Position numbers and translations under genes: made by a program. From MED-G105 sp050331095 (lineage in GTDB: Bacteria > Pseudomonadota > Alphaproteobacteria > Caulobacterales > Parvularculaceae): DNA of 64,000 nucleotides. Where the stretch lies: positions 16,685 to 80,684 of the forward strand of contig JBHJHE010000007.1 of the NCBI GenBank assembly GCA_050331095.1, given 5' to 3'. How positions within the stretch are numbered: the first letter of the stretch is position 1; every line of letters starts with the position of its first letter. Shown here in pieces: positions 24,251-33,613 of the stretch. The notes beneath the pieces are model-generated. The model ran no database searches, was not told where the DNA came from, and was given only the letters and a program-made list of their open reading frames with translations.

Positions 24251-27200
24251 TCAGGCGGCCTTGGGGGCGTCGCCGTCGGCTTGCGGGTCGGCCTTCGTGA
24301 AGATCCCGCTGACGCCGCGGGTGACGACATAGAAGACCGGCGTGAAGAGGAGGCCGAAGGCGGTGACGCCCAGCATCCCGGAGAAGACGGCGGTCCCGAG
24401 GGACTGGCGCATCTCATAGCCGGCGCCCGTGCCGAGCATCAGCGGGACGACGCCAAGGATGAAGGCGAACGACGTCATCACGATCGGCCGTAGGCGGAGT
24501 TTTGCCGCCTCCACCGCCGCGTCGAAGCGCGACATGCCGCGGTCCTCGGCCTGCTTGGCGAACTCCACGATCAGGATCGCGTTCTTGGCGGCGAGGCCGA
24601 TGAGGACGACGAAGCCGATCTGGACAAGGATGTTCATGTCCATGCCGCGGGCGAGGACGCCCGTGAGCGAGGCGAGGAGCGACATCGGCACGATGAGGAT
24701 GACGCTCAAAGGCAGCGTCAGGCTCTCGTACTGGGCCGCGAGGAGGAGGAAGACGAAGACCACGGCCATCGTAAAGGCGATGATCGCCGTCCCGCCGGCG
24801 AGACGTTCCTGGAGCGCGAGTTCGGTCCATTCGAAGCCGAAGCCGGGCGCGAGCTCGGCGCCGGCGAGCCCTTCGACGGCGTCAAGGGCCGCGCCGGTGG
24901 AGAAGCCGGCCGCCACGTCCCCTTGCACGGCCGCGGCCGGATAGAGGTTGTAGCGGGCGACGCGGTTCGGGCCGGTGACGTTCTCAAACGTCGCCACCGA
25001 GCCGATGGGCGCCATCTCGCCGTCAGCGCTCCGGGTGCGGAGGCGGGCGATGTCCTCCGGCGAACGGCGGAACGTCTCGTCGGCCTGGGCGGTCACACGG
25101 AAGGTGCGGCCGAAGGCGTTGCAGTCGTTGACGTAAGCCGAGCCGAGATAGACCTCGAGGGGCGAGAACACGTCCTCGATATTGACCCCGAGCTGCTCCG
25201 CCTTCACCCGGTCGATGTCGGTGAAGAGCTGCGGCGTCTTGGTGTTGAAGGTGGTGAAGGCCGAAGTGGCCGCGTCCGAGGCGTTGGCCGCGCCGGCGCG
25301 GGCCCAGGCCTGGGCCTCGAGCGCCTCGTAGCCGACCCCGGCGCGGTCCTGGACATAGCCTTTGAAGCCGCCGGCGTTGCCGACGCCGCGCACGGACGGC
25401 GGGGGCACCATCAGAATGAAGGCGTCCTGATACTGACCGTAAACGGCGCGCATGTCGGAAAGGATGCGGTCCCGGTCGAAGCCGTGTTTCACGCGTTCGC
25501 CGATCTCGCCCATGGTGAAGAACACAGCGGCCGAGTTCGAGGCGGTGGTGAAGGTCGCGCCGTCGAAGCCGGCGAAGGCCGCGGCGTGCTCGATGTGCTC
25601 ATGGGCGAGGCCGTCCTTGATGACCCGGTCCATGACCTCCTGGGTGCGGGCGAGCGAGGAGCCGGCCGGCAGCTGAATGACCGTGATCAGATAGTTCTGG
25701 TCGACGGGCGGGACGAAGCCCCGCGGCGCGTTGTTGAATTGCGCGCCGGTGAGGAGGATGAGCCCGCCGTAAACGCCGAGGACGGCGATCGACATGCGGG
25801 TCAGTTTGCGCACGACGCCCGCGTAGCCTTTTGAGGCGGCGTCGAAACCGGCGTCGAATTTGCGGAAGAAGAAAGCGAGGGGCTTCTCCCAGGCCTTGAG
25901 CGCGCCCGCGTCCTTGCGCGGCTTCAGAAGCAGCGCGGACAGCGCCGGCGAGAGGGTCAGGGAGACGCCCGCCGAGATCACCGTCGCCGAGGCGACCGTA
26001 ATCGCGAACTGGCGATAGAACTCGCCGGAAATGCCTTCGAGGAACGCCGTCGGGATGAACACCGCCGAGAGAACGAGGGCGATGGAGACGAGCGCGCCGC
26101 CGACCTCGTCCATGGTGGCGTAGGCCGCGTCTTTCGGGGAGAGGCCCTCGTGGATCTTCCGCTCGACGTTTTCGACGACGACGATGGCGTCGTCGACGAC
26201 GATGCCGATGGCGAGGACGAGACCGAAGAGCGAGAGGTTGTTCAGCGAAAAACCGAACATCTGCATGACGGCGAACGTGCCGACGAGCGAGATCGGGATC
26301 GCGACGATCGGAATGATCGAGGCGCGCAAGGACTGCAGGAAGACGAAGACCACGATCGAGACGAGGAGCACCGCCTCGTAGATCGTCTTCTCGACCTCGT
26401 GGATCGATTCGGCGACGAACTCCGTGGGGTTCCAGATCACTTCATAGTCAAGGCCTTCGGGGAAGTCGTGCGACATCTCCTCGACGGTCTCGAGGATGCG
26501 CTCCGCCGTGGAGAGGGCGTTTGAGCCCGGCTGCTGGTTGAAGAGCATGGCGAGCGCCGGGCTCTCGTCGAGCTGGGCGTTGGTGTTGTAGTCCCGCGCG
26601 CCAAGCTCGACGCGGGCCACGTCGGAGAGGCGCACCTGGCGGCCGTCCTCGCCGGACTTGACGATGACGTCCTCGAACTGTTCGGGGTCGGAGAGACGGC
26701 CGAGCGTCTGGATCGACACCTCGAAGGCCGGCTGGTCGGCGGTCGGAGGAGCGCCGAGGACGCCGCCGGCGATCTCAACGTTCTGCCCGCGGAGCGCTTG
26801 CACGATGTCGGCGCCCGTCAGGCCGAACGACGCGGCCCGCTCCGGATCGATCCACACGCGCATGGAGAACTCGCGGAAGCCGAAGGCCTGGATCTGACCG
26901 ACGCCTTCGAGCCGCTGCAACTGGTCGCGCATCTGCAGGCGGGCGTAGTTCGAGATGTAGAGATTGTCCCGGCTGTCGTCCGGCGAATAAAGATGGACGA
27001 CGAGGAGCGCGTCCGGGTTCGCCTTGATCGTGGAGACCCCGAGACGGCGCACCGGCTCCGGCAGGCGGGGCTCGGCGAGGGCGACCCGGGTCTGGACGAG
27101 CACCTGCGCGGTGGCGAGGTCGGTCCCCGGCTCGAAGGTCACGGTGATCGTGGCCGTTCCGGCCGAGGTCGACTGCGAGGTGATGTAGAGCATGTTCTCG

Positions 27201-27421
27201 ACGCCGTTGATCTCTTCTTCGATCGTGGCGGCGACGGTGTCGGCGATGGTTTCGGCGTTGGCGCCCGGATAGGACGCGCTGACCTGGATGGTGGGCGGCG
27301 CGATGTCCGGATACTGAGCGATGGGCAGCGACTTGTAGGCGATGGCGCCGACAAGCACGACGATCGTCCAGATGACGCTGGCGAAGATCGGCCGTGAGAT
27401 GAAGAAATGGGCGAATTTCAT
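24251..27421 (-). CDS. RND efflux pump, HAE1 family (AcrB-like)
   Basis: 1056 residues. N-terminus FAHFFISRPIFASVIWTIVV, the QYPDIAPPTIQVSASYPGA motif, the TM4 proton-relay pair in GIVVDDAIVVVENVER and the TM10 lysine in GLAAKNAILIVEFAKQ are all as in AcrB/MexB. Large periplasmic loops after TM1 and TM7 are present. 28 bp separate it from the adaptor upstream, 94 bp from OprM downstream. Drug or solvent export is the family role; substrates unknown. Confidence 0.95.
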   Translation of the reverse strand: MKFAHFFISRPIFASVIWTIVVLVGAIAYKSLPIAQYPDIAPPTIQVSASYPGANAETIADTVAATIEEEINGVENMLYITSQSTSAGTATITVTFEPGTDLATAQVLVQTRVALAEPRLPEPVRRLGVSTIKANPDALLVVHLYSPDDSRDNLYISNYARLQMRDQLQRLEGVGQIQAFGFREFSMRVWIDPERAASFGLTGADIVQALRGQNVEIAGGVLGAPPTADQPAFEVSIQTLGRLSDPEQFEDVIVKSGEDGRQVRLSDVARVELGARDYNTNAQLDESPALAMLFNQQPGSNALSTAERILETVEEMSHDFPEGLDYEVIWNPTEFVAESIHEVEKTIYEAVLLVSIVVFVFLQSLRASIIPIVAIPISLVGTFAVMQMFGFSLNNLSLFGLVLAIGIVVDDAIVVVENVERKIHEGLSPKDAAYATMDEVGGALVSIALVLSAVFIPTAFLEGISGEFYRQFAITVASATVISAGVSLTLSPALSALLLKPRKDAGALKAWEKPLAFFFRKFDAGFDAASKGYAGVVRKLTRMSIAVLGVYGGLILLTGAQFNNAPRGFVPPVDQNYLITVIQLPAGSSLARTQEVMDRVIKDGLAHEHIEHAAAFAGFDGATFTTASNSAAVFFTMGEIGERVKHGFDRDRILSDMRAVYGQYQDAFILMVPPPSVRGVGNAGGFKGYVQDRAGVGYEALEAQAWARAGAANASDAATSAFTTFNTKTPQLFTDIDRVKAEQLGVNIEDVFSPLEVYLGSAYVNDCNAFGRTFRVTAQADETFRRSPEDIARLRTRSADGEMAPIGSVATFENVTGPNRVARYNLYPAAAVQGDVAAGFSTGAALDAVEGLAGAELAPGFGFEWTELALQERLAGGTAIIAFTMAVVFVFLLLAAQYESLTLPLSVILIVPMSLLASLTGVLARGMDMNILVQIGFVVLIGLAAKNAILIVEFAKQAEDRGMSRFDAAVEAAKLRLRPIVMTSFAFILGVVPLMLGTGAGYEMRQSLGTAVFSGMLGVTAFGLLFTPVFYVVTRGVSGIFTKADPQADGDAPKAA

Positions 27422-27449
27422 GGTTCTCTCTCCCTGACGGGCGTGACGT

Positions 27450-28673
27450 CTAGTTGAGGTTCAGTTGGGCGAGGCGCTGGTCGTCCGCTTCGCTTGGGGT
27501 GACGGCGGCGTTCGCCTGCACGAACTGGGCGCCGGAGACGATGACCCTTGCGGCGGGGTCGAGGCCGTCGCGCACGACGCGCAGGCCCTCGACCATCGGG
27601 CCGAGCTCGACCGGCGTGCGCACGGCGACGTTCTCAACCGATGCGGTCCACACGAACTTTTCCGACTGGTCGGTCTGGACCGCCGAGTCCGGGATCATGA
27701 TCGCGGTGTATTCGCCGGAGCCCAGCAATTGCAGCCGGCCGAACATGCCTGGCGCGAAAACCCCGTCCGGATTGTCGAAGGTGGCGCGCCCGCGCATCGT
27801 GCCGGTTGAGCGGTCAAGCTGGTTGTCGACGAAGCTCATACGGCCCTCATGGGCGAAGGCGTCTTCGTCGATCAGCTTGAGCCGCACCGGGTTCGCTTCG
27901 TCTCGCGAGCTCGCGCGCGAGCCTTCGGCGTTGAGGCGCGTGTATTTGAGGTAGTCCGCCTCGCTCGCCGTGAACTCGAAGTAGATCGGATCGGTCGAGA
28001 CGACGGAGGTGAGGAGCGTGCCGCCCGCCGCGCCGCCGACGATCAGGTTCCCGTTACTGACGAAATTGTCCGAGATGCGCCCCGAGATCGGCGCGCGGAC
28101 CTCGGTGAACTCAAGGTCGAGCTCGGCGGCGGTCACCTGCGCCTTGGCCGCGGCCCAGGCCGCTTCGGCCTGGCGCAAGGTCCGCGTGCGGCGGTCGGCT
28201 TCTTCTTTGGAGATCGCGTTGCGCTCAAGGAGGCGCTCGCCGCGGACGTTTTCGGCCTTGGCGTTGCGGAACGCGGCCGAGGCGCTCGCGAGGTCCGCTT
28301 TCGCCGCGGCGAGCGCGGCTTCGAAAGGACGCGGATCGATCTTGAAGAGCAGGTCGCCCGCCTGAACGATATCGCCGTCCTTGAAGGCGACGTCGGTCAG
28401 GTAGCCGGAGACCCGCGCGCGGATCTCGACGTCGTCGACCGCTTCGAAGCGGCCCGTGTATTCGTCCCATTCGACGATCGGCTTCACGACCGGCGCGGCG
28501 ACAGTGACCTTCGGTCCGGGGGCCGCTTCGGCCTCGGCGATCGTCTCGTCCGCGCTCGCTTCGGCGGCGAACCGGTCCGCCGCGACAAGCGCCGCGGCCG
28601 CCCCCGCGCTCGCTAGGGCGAGGAAACGGAAGCGTTTTGTCCTGAGGGGGTTGGCTTTAGGTGCAAGGGCCAT
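27450..28673 (-). CDS. RND periplasmic adaptor (AcrA/MexE-like)
   Basis: 407 residues. An uncleaved-looking or Sec N-terminal hydrophobic segment (about 17-32, no lipobox cysteine), the lipoyl half motif EIRARVSGYLTDVAFKDGD, an alpha-hairpin (about 105-170) and the second lipoyl half VRAPISGRISDNFVSNGNL. First gene of the adaptor-pump-channel operon. An inverted repeat 126-149 bp upstream may be its operator. Confidence 0.93.
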   Translation of the reverse strand: MALAPKANPLRTKRFRFLALASAGAAAALVAADRFAAEASADETIAEAEAAPGPKVTVAAPVVKPIVEWDEYTGRFEAVDDVEIRARVSGYLTDVAFKDGDIVQAGDLLFKIDPRPFEAALAAAKADLASASAAFRNAKAENVRGERLLERNAISKEEADRRTRTLRQAEAAWAAAKAQVTAAELDLEFTEVRAPISGRISDNFVSNGNLIVGGAAGGTLLTSVVSTDPIYFEFTASEADYLKYTRLNAEGSRASSRDEANPVRLKLIDEDAFAHEGRMSFVDNQLDRSTGTMRGRATFDNPDGVFAPGMFGRLQLLGSGEYTAIMIPDSAVQTDQSEKFVWTASVENVAVRTPVELGPMVEGLRVVRDGLDPAARVIVSGAQFVQANAAVTPSEADDQRLAQLNLN

Positions 28674-29263
28674 GAGTCAAATCTCCAGTGTTCGCCCGTC
28701 GCGCGTCTTTCGCGGGCGTCGGTTGCGTTCGGATTTCGGTCGTCTTTCGCGGCGGGCCGTCTCCCTGCCCGCCTGTTGACGTTCGCAAGCTAGCCACGGG
28801 CGATCCTTTTGATTAGATCGCCAGTGCTTGTTTCTTTCGATAGCCGAGCTTTTGAATGAGGAGGGCGCCGCGGATGGGGGCGATGACGGCCCGGCTCGTC
28901 GTCTTCCGGCGCGCGACGCCGGCCAACACGGGGCTTGGAGCGCCTAACTTACAGCGCCGCGCCCTCGGCCTGGCGCGGGCGGCGATCATCTCTGGCGCTC
29001 AACAGGGGAGCGCCGGAACGTCGGACTTATTCAATCGGAAAACGGGACACGCTGGCTTCTGCGTAAAGCGAGACTTTTGAGCGTCTCGGCGCGTCCCCCG
29101 CTCGCGATCGTTGAACCGCCAGCGGGGCCGCGGACGGCGTTGGCGCGGGATCGCGATCCGCCCACCGCACAGGCTGCGCGCTTTGTCGCATCTTCCGTGC
29201 GGTCCCGGGCGACCCGCGCCATAAGGCGGGCGCGCCAAGTGGGTTTTGCGGGAGATCGCGCGC
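28674..29263. other. 590-bp divergent intergenic region between two RND units
   Basis: No convincing gene. The left half holds an inverted repeat and a T-rich patch (28805-28855) likely to contain the promoter of the adaptor operon. The right half must carry the promoter of the second pump, but I cannot point to one. Short open frames on both strands lack ribosome sites and family resemblance. Confidence 0.6.
28799..28822. promoter_or_regulatory. Inverted repeat upstream of the RND operon
   Basis: GGCGATC, ten AT-rich bases, GATCGCC: a perfect 7-bp dyad, 126 bp upstream of the adaptor start. No regulator gene is adjacent. Confidence 0.4.
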
Positions 29264-32200
29264 ATGGGCCTGACGACGTTGTGCCTGAAGAATCCGGCCG
29301 CCGTCGCGGTCGGCGTCGCGCTGGTCTTCCTCCTCGGCGCGATGTCGGTCCTGCGCCTGCCGGTGCAGCTGTTTCCCAACATCGACCGGCCGGTGATCAG
29401 CGTCCAGGCGGGCTGGCGCGCGGCGAGCCCGCGGGAGATCGAAAGCGAGATCGTCGAGCCGATCGAGCGCGAATTGCGCGGGCTCCCGGGCATCGTCTCG
29501 ATGGAATCCTGGTCGAACGCCGGCGGCGCGTGGATCAACCTCGAATTCGACCTCGGCGCCGACATGCAGACGGCCTTCGCCGAGGTGAACGCGCGGCTGC
29601 AACGGGTTCGGGGCCTGCCGGCGGAGGCGGACCGGCCGCGGATCATGAACGGCGGCGGCGGCGATTCCGGCGAGACGCTGATCTTCCTCTTTCTGCAGCG
29701 CCTGCCGGGCGCCGAGAACGCCGACGGCGCGCTTAGCGACTTCGCCGAGCGCGTCATCGCCCCGGCGCTCGAAGCGATCGACGGCGTCGGCGGCGTCGAG
29801 ATCAACTCCGACGATGGCGAACGCATCGTGCGCATCGCCTTCGATCCGTTCCACGCCGCCCAGCTCGGCGTGTCGATCGACGACATCGCGCAGAACGTGA
29901 ACCGCTCCGCCGACGTCACGGGCGGCGCGGTGGAGGTCGGCCGGCGCTCCTACACCTTGCGGTTCGAGGGGCGCTTCTCGGCCGCGCAACTCGGCGAGAC
30001 CGTGCTCGCCTGGCGCGACGGCGCGCCGGTGCGCCTCTCCGACATCGCCAGCGTCTCCGTCGACCGGTCGCCGAGCGAGGGCGTCGTCTACCAGAACGGC
30101 AATCCGGCCCTTGGCATGCGCGTCCTGCGCTCGCCGGGGGCCAACACCCTCGACGCCATCGACGCCCTGACCGATGTCGTCGACGCCCTGAACGCCGGAC
30201 CGCTCGCGGAGCGAGGCTACGCCATCGGCAAGAGCTTCGACCCGTCGGTCTTCATCAAGCGGGCGATCCGCCTCCTGACGGGCAACCTCGTTCTCGGCGT
30301 CGTCCTGGCGATCGTCGCCCTGTGGGCGTTCCTGCGGCGCGCGCGGGCGACGGCCATCATCGCGTCGGCGATCCCCGTCTGCCTGATCGGCACGGTCGTC
30401 GTCCTCAATCTTTTCGACCGCTCGATCAACGTGATCTCGCTCGCCGGCCTCGCCTTCGCGACGGGGATGGTGCTCGACGCGGCGATCGTCGTTCTGGAGA
30501 ACTTCGTGCGTCTGCGCGAGGAGGGGACGGCGCGCTTCGAGGCTGCGCGCGAGGCCGTCGCGCAGGTGTTCGGCGCGCTCTTCGCCTCGCCCGTGACGAC
30601 GGTCGCGATCTTTGTGCCGATCATCTTCTTCGAGGACGTGGAGGGTCAGCTCTTCGCCGACCTCGCCCTGACGATCGCGATCGCCGTCATGCTGAGCATG
30701 GTCGTCGCCGTGACGCTCCTGCCGACGGCGGCGAACCTGTTCCTGAAGGCGGAGACGACGCCGACGGAGAAGGGGCGGGCGAGCTTCGTCGACCGGCTCG
30801 CGGATCGCATCATGGCGATCACGCAGACGCCGCGTCGTCGGACGATCGCCATCGCGGGCCTGATCATCGCGCCGATCGTCGTCAGCGCGGCGCTGTGGCC
30901 GCAGCTGAACTATCTGCCGCCGGTCAAACGCGACGCCGTCGACGCGTTCATATCGTTTCCGTCGGGCGCGAGCCGGTCGGTGATCCGCGAGGAGTTCGCC
31001 GAGATCGTCGTCGAGCGGCTCCAGCCTTACATGGATGGCGAAAAAGAGCCGGCGTTGCGGAACTACTACCTCTTCACCGGCTCCTGGGGCGGCAACGCCG
31101 GCATTCGCGTGCAAGACCAGTCCCGCGTCGGCGAGATGGAGCGGATCGTCAACGACGAGATTCTCGCCGGCTTTCCCGACACGCGCGTTTTCGCGCGCCA
31201 GGGCGATCTTTTCGGCGGCTTCGGCGGCGGCGCATCGATCAGCCTTCAGTTGCAGGCCGACGATTACGACGCGCTCGCCGCGGCGATCCCGGCGATCATC
31301 GACGTGGTCGATACCGCGCTGCCGGGCGCCAACGTCAATCCCAATCCCGATCCGCAGATCGTCAGCCCGGAACTGCGCATCGTGCCGAACGACCGGCGCA
31401 TCGCCGAAGTGGGCCTCACCCGCGACGCGGTCGCCCGGGCCGTGCGCGCCTTCGGCGACGGGCTCTGGCTGGGCGAGTTCTTCCACGAAGACGGCCGCGT
31501 CGACCTGATCCTCGAGACCGCCGCCGACGTGGCGCCGGAGCGCATCGAGACGGCGCTCGTGACGACGCCGAGCGGGGCGGCCGTGCCGCTCGGCGAGCTC
31601 GCCACGGTCGTGCGCAATGTCGGGCCGCAGCAACTGCGCCACTGGAACGCGCGCCGCACGATCGCCCTCGGCGTCGATCCGCCCGCGGACATGGCGCTCG
31701 GGCCCGCCGTCGCGGCGCTCAAGGCGGACGCCGAAGACGAGATCCGCGCTCTCCTGCCGCCCGGCGCGACGATCGTCTATGGCGGCGACGCCGACAGCCT
31801 CGCGCGCGCGGTCAAAAACCTCGGCGGCAATTTCACGCTGGCGATCGCCATTCTATTTTTGATCCTCGCTGCGCTCTTCCGCTCGGTGAAGGACGCCGGC
31901 GTCGTCATCATCACGCTGCCGATGGCCGCGTCGGGGGGCGTCCTCGCCCTGCAGGCGCTGAACCTCGTCAATCCGACGCCGCTCGATCTCCTCGGCATGA
32001 TCGGCTTCATCATTTTGCTGGGGCTCGTCGTCAACAACGCGATCCTTCTCGTCGCCCAAACCCGCGCGTCGGAGAGGGCCGGCGCAAGCCGCTCCGAGGC
32101 CGTGCGCGAAGCGCTGACGCTACGCATCCGGCCGATCTTCATGTCGACGACGACGTCGCTTATGGGGATGCTGCCGCTCGTCCTCTCGCCGGGCGCAGGC

Positions 32201-32359
32201 TCGATGATCTATCGCGGCCTCGCGACGGTGATCGTCGGCGGCATGGCCGTCTCGACCGTCTTCATGCTTATTTTACTGCCGGCCCTGTTGAGGGTGGGCG
32301 CCGCGGCGCGCGATCCGCGCGGGCTTGCGGGCGGGCCTGAACTTCAGATGGCGAACTAA
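29264..32359 (+). CDS. Second RND efflux pump (HAE1-related, divergent)
   Basis: 1031 residues from the ATG at 29264, which has GGGAG nine bases upstream; an in-frame TTG at 29246 is less likely. N-terminus CLKNPAAVAVGVALVFLLGA, LPVQLFPNIDRPVISVQAGW. In TM4 the usual Asp-Asp pair reads MVLDAAIVVLENF (single Asp), and in TM10 the lysine position reads GLVVNNAILLVAQ. These changes occur in other RND subgroups and mark it as different from the neighbouring pump. Followed by its own adaptor with an 11-bp gap; no outer-membrane gene is linked. Confidence 0.92.
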   Translation: MGLTTLCLKNPAAVAVGVALVFLLGAMSVLRLPVQLFPNIDRPVISVQAGWRAASPREIESEIVEPIERELRGLPGIVSMESWSNAGGAWINLEFDLGADMQTAFAEVNARLQRVRGLPAEADRPRIMNGGGGDSGETLIFLFLQRLPGAENADGALSDFAERVIAPALEAIDGVGGVEINSDDGERIVRIAFDPFHAAQLGVSIDDIAQNVNRSADVTGGAVEVGRRSYTLRFEGRFSAAQLGETVLAWRDGAPVRLSDIASVSVDRSPSEGVVYQNGNPALGMRVLRSPGANTLDAIDALTDVVDALNAGPLAERGYAIGKSFDPSVFIKRAIRLLTGNLVLGVVLAIVALWAFLRRARATAIIASAIPVCLIGTVVVLNLFDRSINVISLAGLAFATGMVLDAAIVVLENFVRLREEGTARFEAAREAVAQVFGALFASPVTTVAIFVPIIFFEDVEGQLFADLALTIAIAVMLSMVVAVTLLPTAANLFLKAETTPTEKGRASFVDRLADRIMAITQTPRRRTIAIAGLIIAPIVVSAALWPQLNYLPPVKRDAVDAFISFPSGASRSVIREEFAEIVVERLQPYMDGEKEPALRNYYLFTGSWGGNAGIRVQDQSRVGEMERIVNDEILAGFPDTRVFARQGDLFGGFGGGASISLQLQADDYDALAAAIPAIIDVVDTALPGANVNPNPDPQIVSPELRIVPNDRRIAEVGLTRDAVARAVRAFGDGLWLGEFFHEDGRVDLILETAADVAPERIETALVTTPSGAAVPLGELATVVRNVGPQQLRHWNARRTIALGVDPPADMALGPAVAALKADAEDEIRALLPPGATIVYGGDADSLARAVKNLGGNFTLAIAILFLILAALFRSVKDAGVVIITLPMAASGGVLALQALNLVNPTPLDLLGMIGFIILLGLVVNNAILLVAQTRASERAGASRSEAVREALTLRIRPIFMSTTTSLMGMLPLVLSPGAGSMIYRGLATVIVGGMAVSTVFMLILLPALLRVGAAARDPRGLAGGPELQMAN

Positions 32360-32370
32360 CGGAGGCGTTT

Positions 32371-33507
32371 GTGGACGTGCGACGACGACTGATCCCGATG
32401 CTTCTCGCCGGCGCCGCGACGCTCGCGAGCGCCGCCTATCTTTTGGTCAACGTCATCGGCGCGCCGGGAACCGCCGCCAACGCCGCGGCGGCGGGCGAGG
32501 GGGACGACGCCGCGCGTCGCGGGCCCCCCGCCCTCGTCGAACTCGCCCGCGCGGAAACCCGCACCTTCGCCCCGCTCGCCGAGACGCCGGGCTCGGTCGT
32601 CTCCATGCGCGACAGCCTCATCGCCGCGGAGACGAACGGCAGGATCGTCTGGATCGCCGACGTTGGCGACGAAATCGAAGAAGGCGGCGTCATCGCCCGG
32701 ATCGACAAGGACAACGCGCAGCTGCGCCACGACGATCAGGCCGCGGAGGTCGCGCGCCTGCGCTCGCGATCTTCTTATCTCGACCGCAATTTCGAGCGCT
32801 TCGCCGAGGCGGGCGACGAGCTCGGCGAATCCGACGCCTCGCTCGACGAGATGCGGGCGAACCGCGACGAAGCGCGCAACGCGCTCGCCCGCGCCGTCGT
32901 CGCCCTAAAGCAGGCCGCGCTCGATCTTGAACGCACCGACGTCCGCGCGCCGTTCGGCGGACGGATCGTCACCCGCGAGATCGAGATCGGCGAGTTCGCC
33001 AATCCCGGCGCCGCGATCGTCCGGCTCGTCGACGCCAACAATGTGGAGGTGACGGCGCGCGCGCCGGCGAGCCTCGCGCGCAACGTGGCGCCCGGCGCCA
33101 AGGTCGAGGTGCGCAACGGCGCGGAGACGGTGGACGCCGCCGTGCGCGCCGTCGTTCCGGTGGGAGATGAACTGAGCCGGATGCTGGAGTTGCGCCTCGA
33201 ACTGCCGGACGTCGGCTGGTACATCGGCTCGCCGGTGCGCGCGATGATGCCGACGGACGCTCCGCGCAAGGCGATCGCGGCGCCGCGCGACGCGCTCATC
33301 CTGCGCGCCTCGGGCGTCAGCGTGTTCGTCGTCGACGCCGGGAACGTCGCCCGGCGCGTCACGGTCGAAACCGGCGTCGCGGACGGCGATTTCATCGAAA
33401 TCATCGGCGATCTGAAACCGGGCCAGAACGTCGTCGTGCGCGGCGGCGAGCGCCTGCGCGACGGCCAGGCGGTCACGACGTCGGACGAGGAAGATCTCTC
33501 GTCCTGA
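32371..33507 (+). CDS. RND periplasmic adaptor for the second pump
   Basis: 378 residues from a GTG start with GGAGG 8-12 bases upstream. N-terminal anchor (LIPMLLAGAATLASAAYLL), lipoyl half MRDSLIAAETNGRIVWIADVGDEI shown here by its core GRIVWIADVG, a short helical hairpin, then VRAPFGGRIVTREIEIGEF. It follows its pump rather than preceding it, the order seen in some RND subfamilies. It may use the OprM-like protein encoded on the other side or a distant channel. Confidence 0.9.
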   Translation: MDVRRRLIPMLLAGAATLASAAYLLVNVIGAPGTAANAAAAGEGDDAARRGPPALVELARAETRTFAPLAETPGSVVSMRDSLIAAETNGRIVWIADVGDEIEEGGVIARIDKDNAQLRHDDQAAEVARLRSRSSYLDRNFERFAEAGDELGESDASLDEMRANRDEARNALARAVVALKQAALDLERTDVRAPFGGRIVTREIEIGEFANPGAAIVRLVDANNVEVTARAPASLARNVAPGAKVEVRNGAETVDAAVRAVVPVGDELSRMLELRLELPDVGWYIGSPVRAMMPTDAPRKAIAAPRDALILRASGVSVFVVDAGNVARRVTVETGVADGDFIEIIGDLKPGQNVVVRGGERLRDGQAVTTSDEEDLSS

Positions 33508-33613
33508 CGCCGCGCTTCGGCGTCGCGCGTCGTTGCGGCGCCGAACAGCGCCTTCCCATCGCCCGCGACCGGCGCCATCCTGAAGGTTCTCACGAGACCT
33601 CGGGAGCTGATCA

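Noticed and set aside
28856..29080. Small gene in the gap between the RND units
   Set aside because: 74 codons with no ribosome site, no motif and biased composition.
29027..31642. Open frame of 871 codons on the minus strand
   Set aside because: It is antisense to the second RND pump, rich in Arg/Asp/His with no recognisable domain; a by-product of high-GC codon bias.
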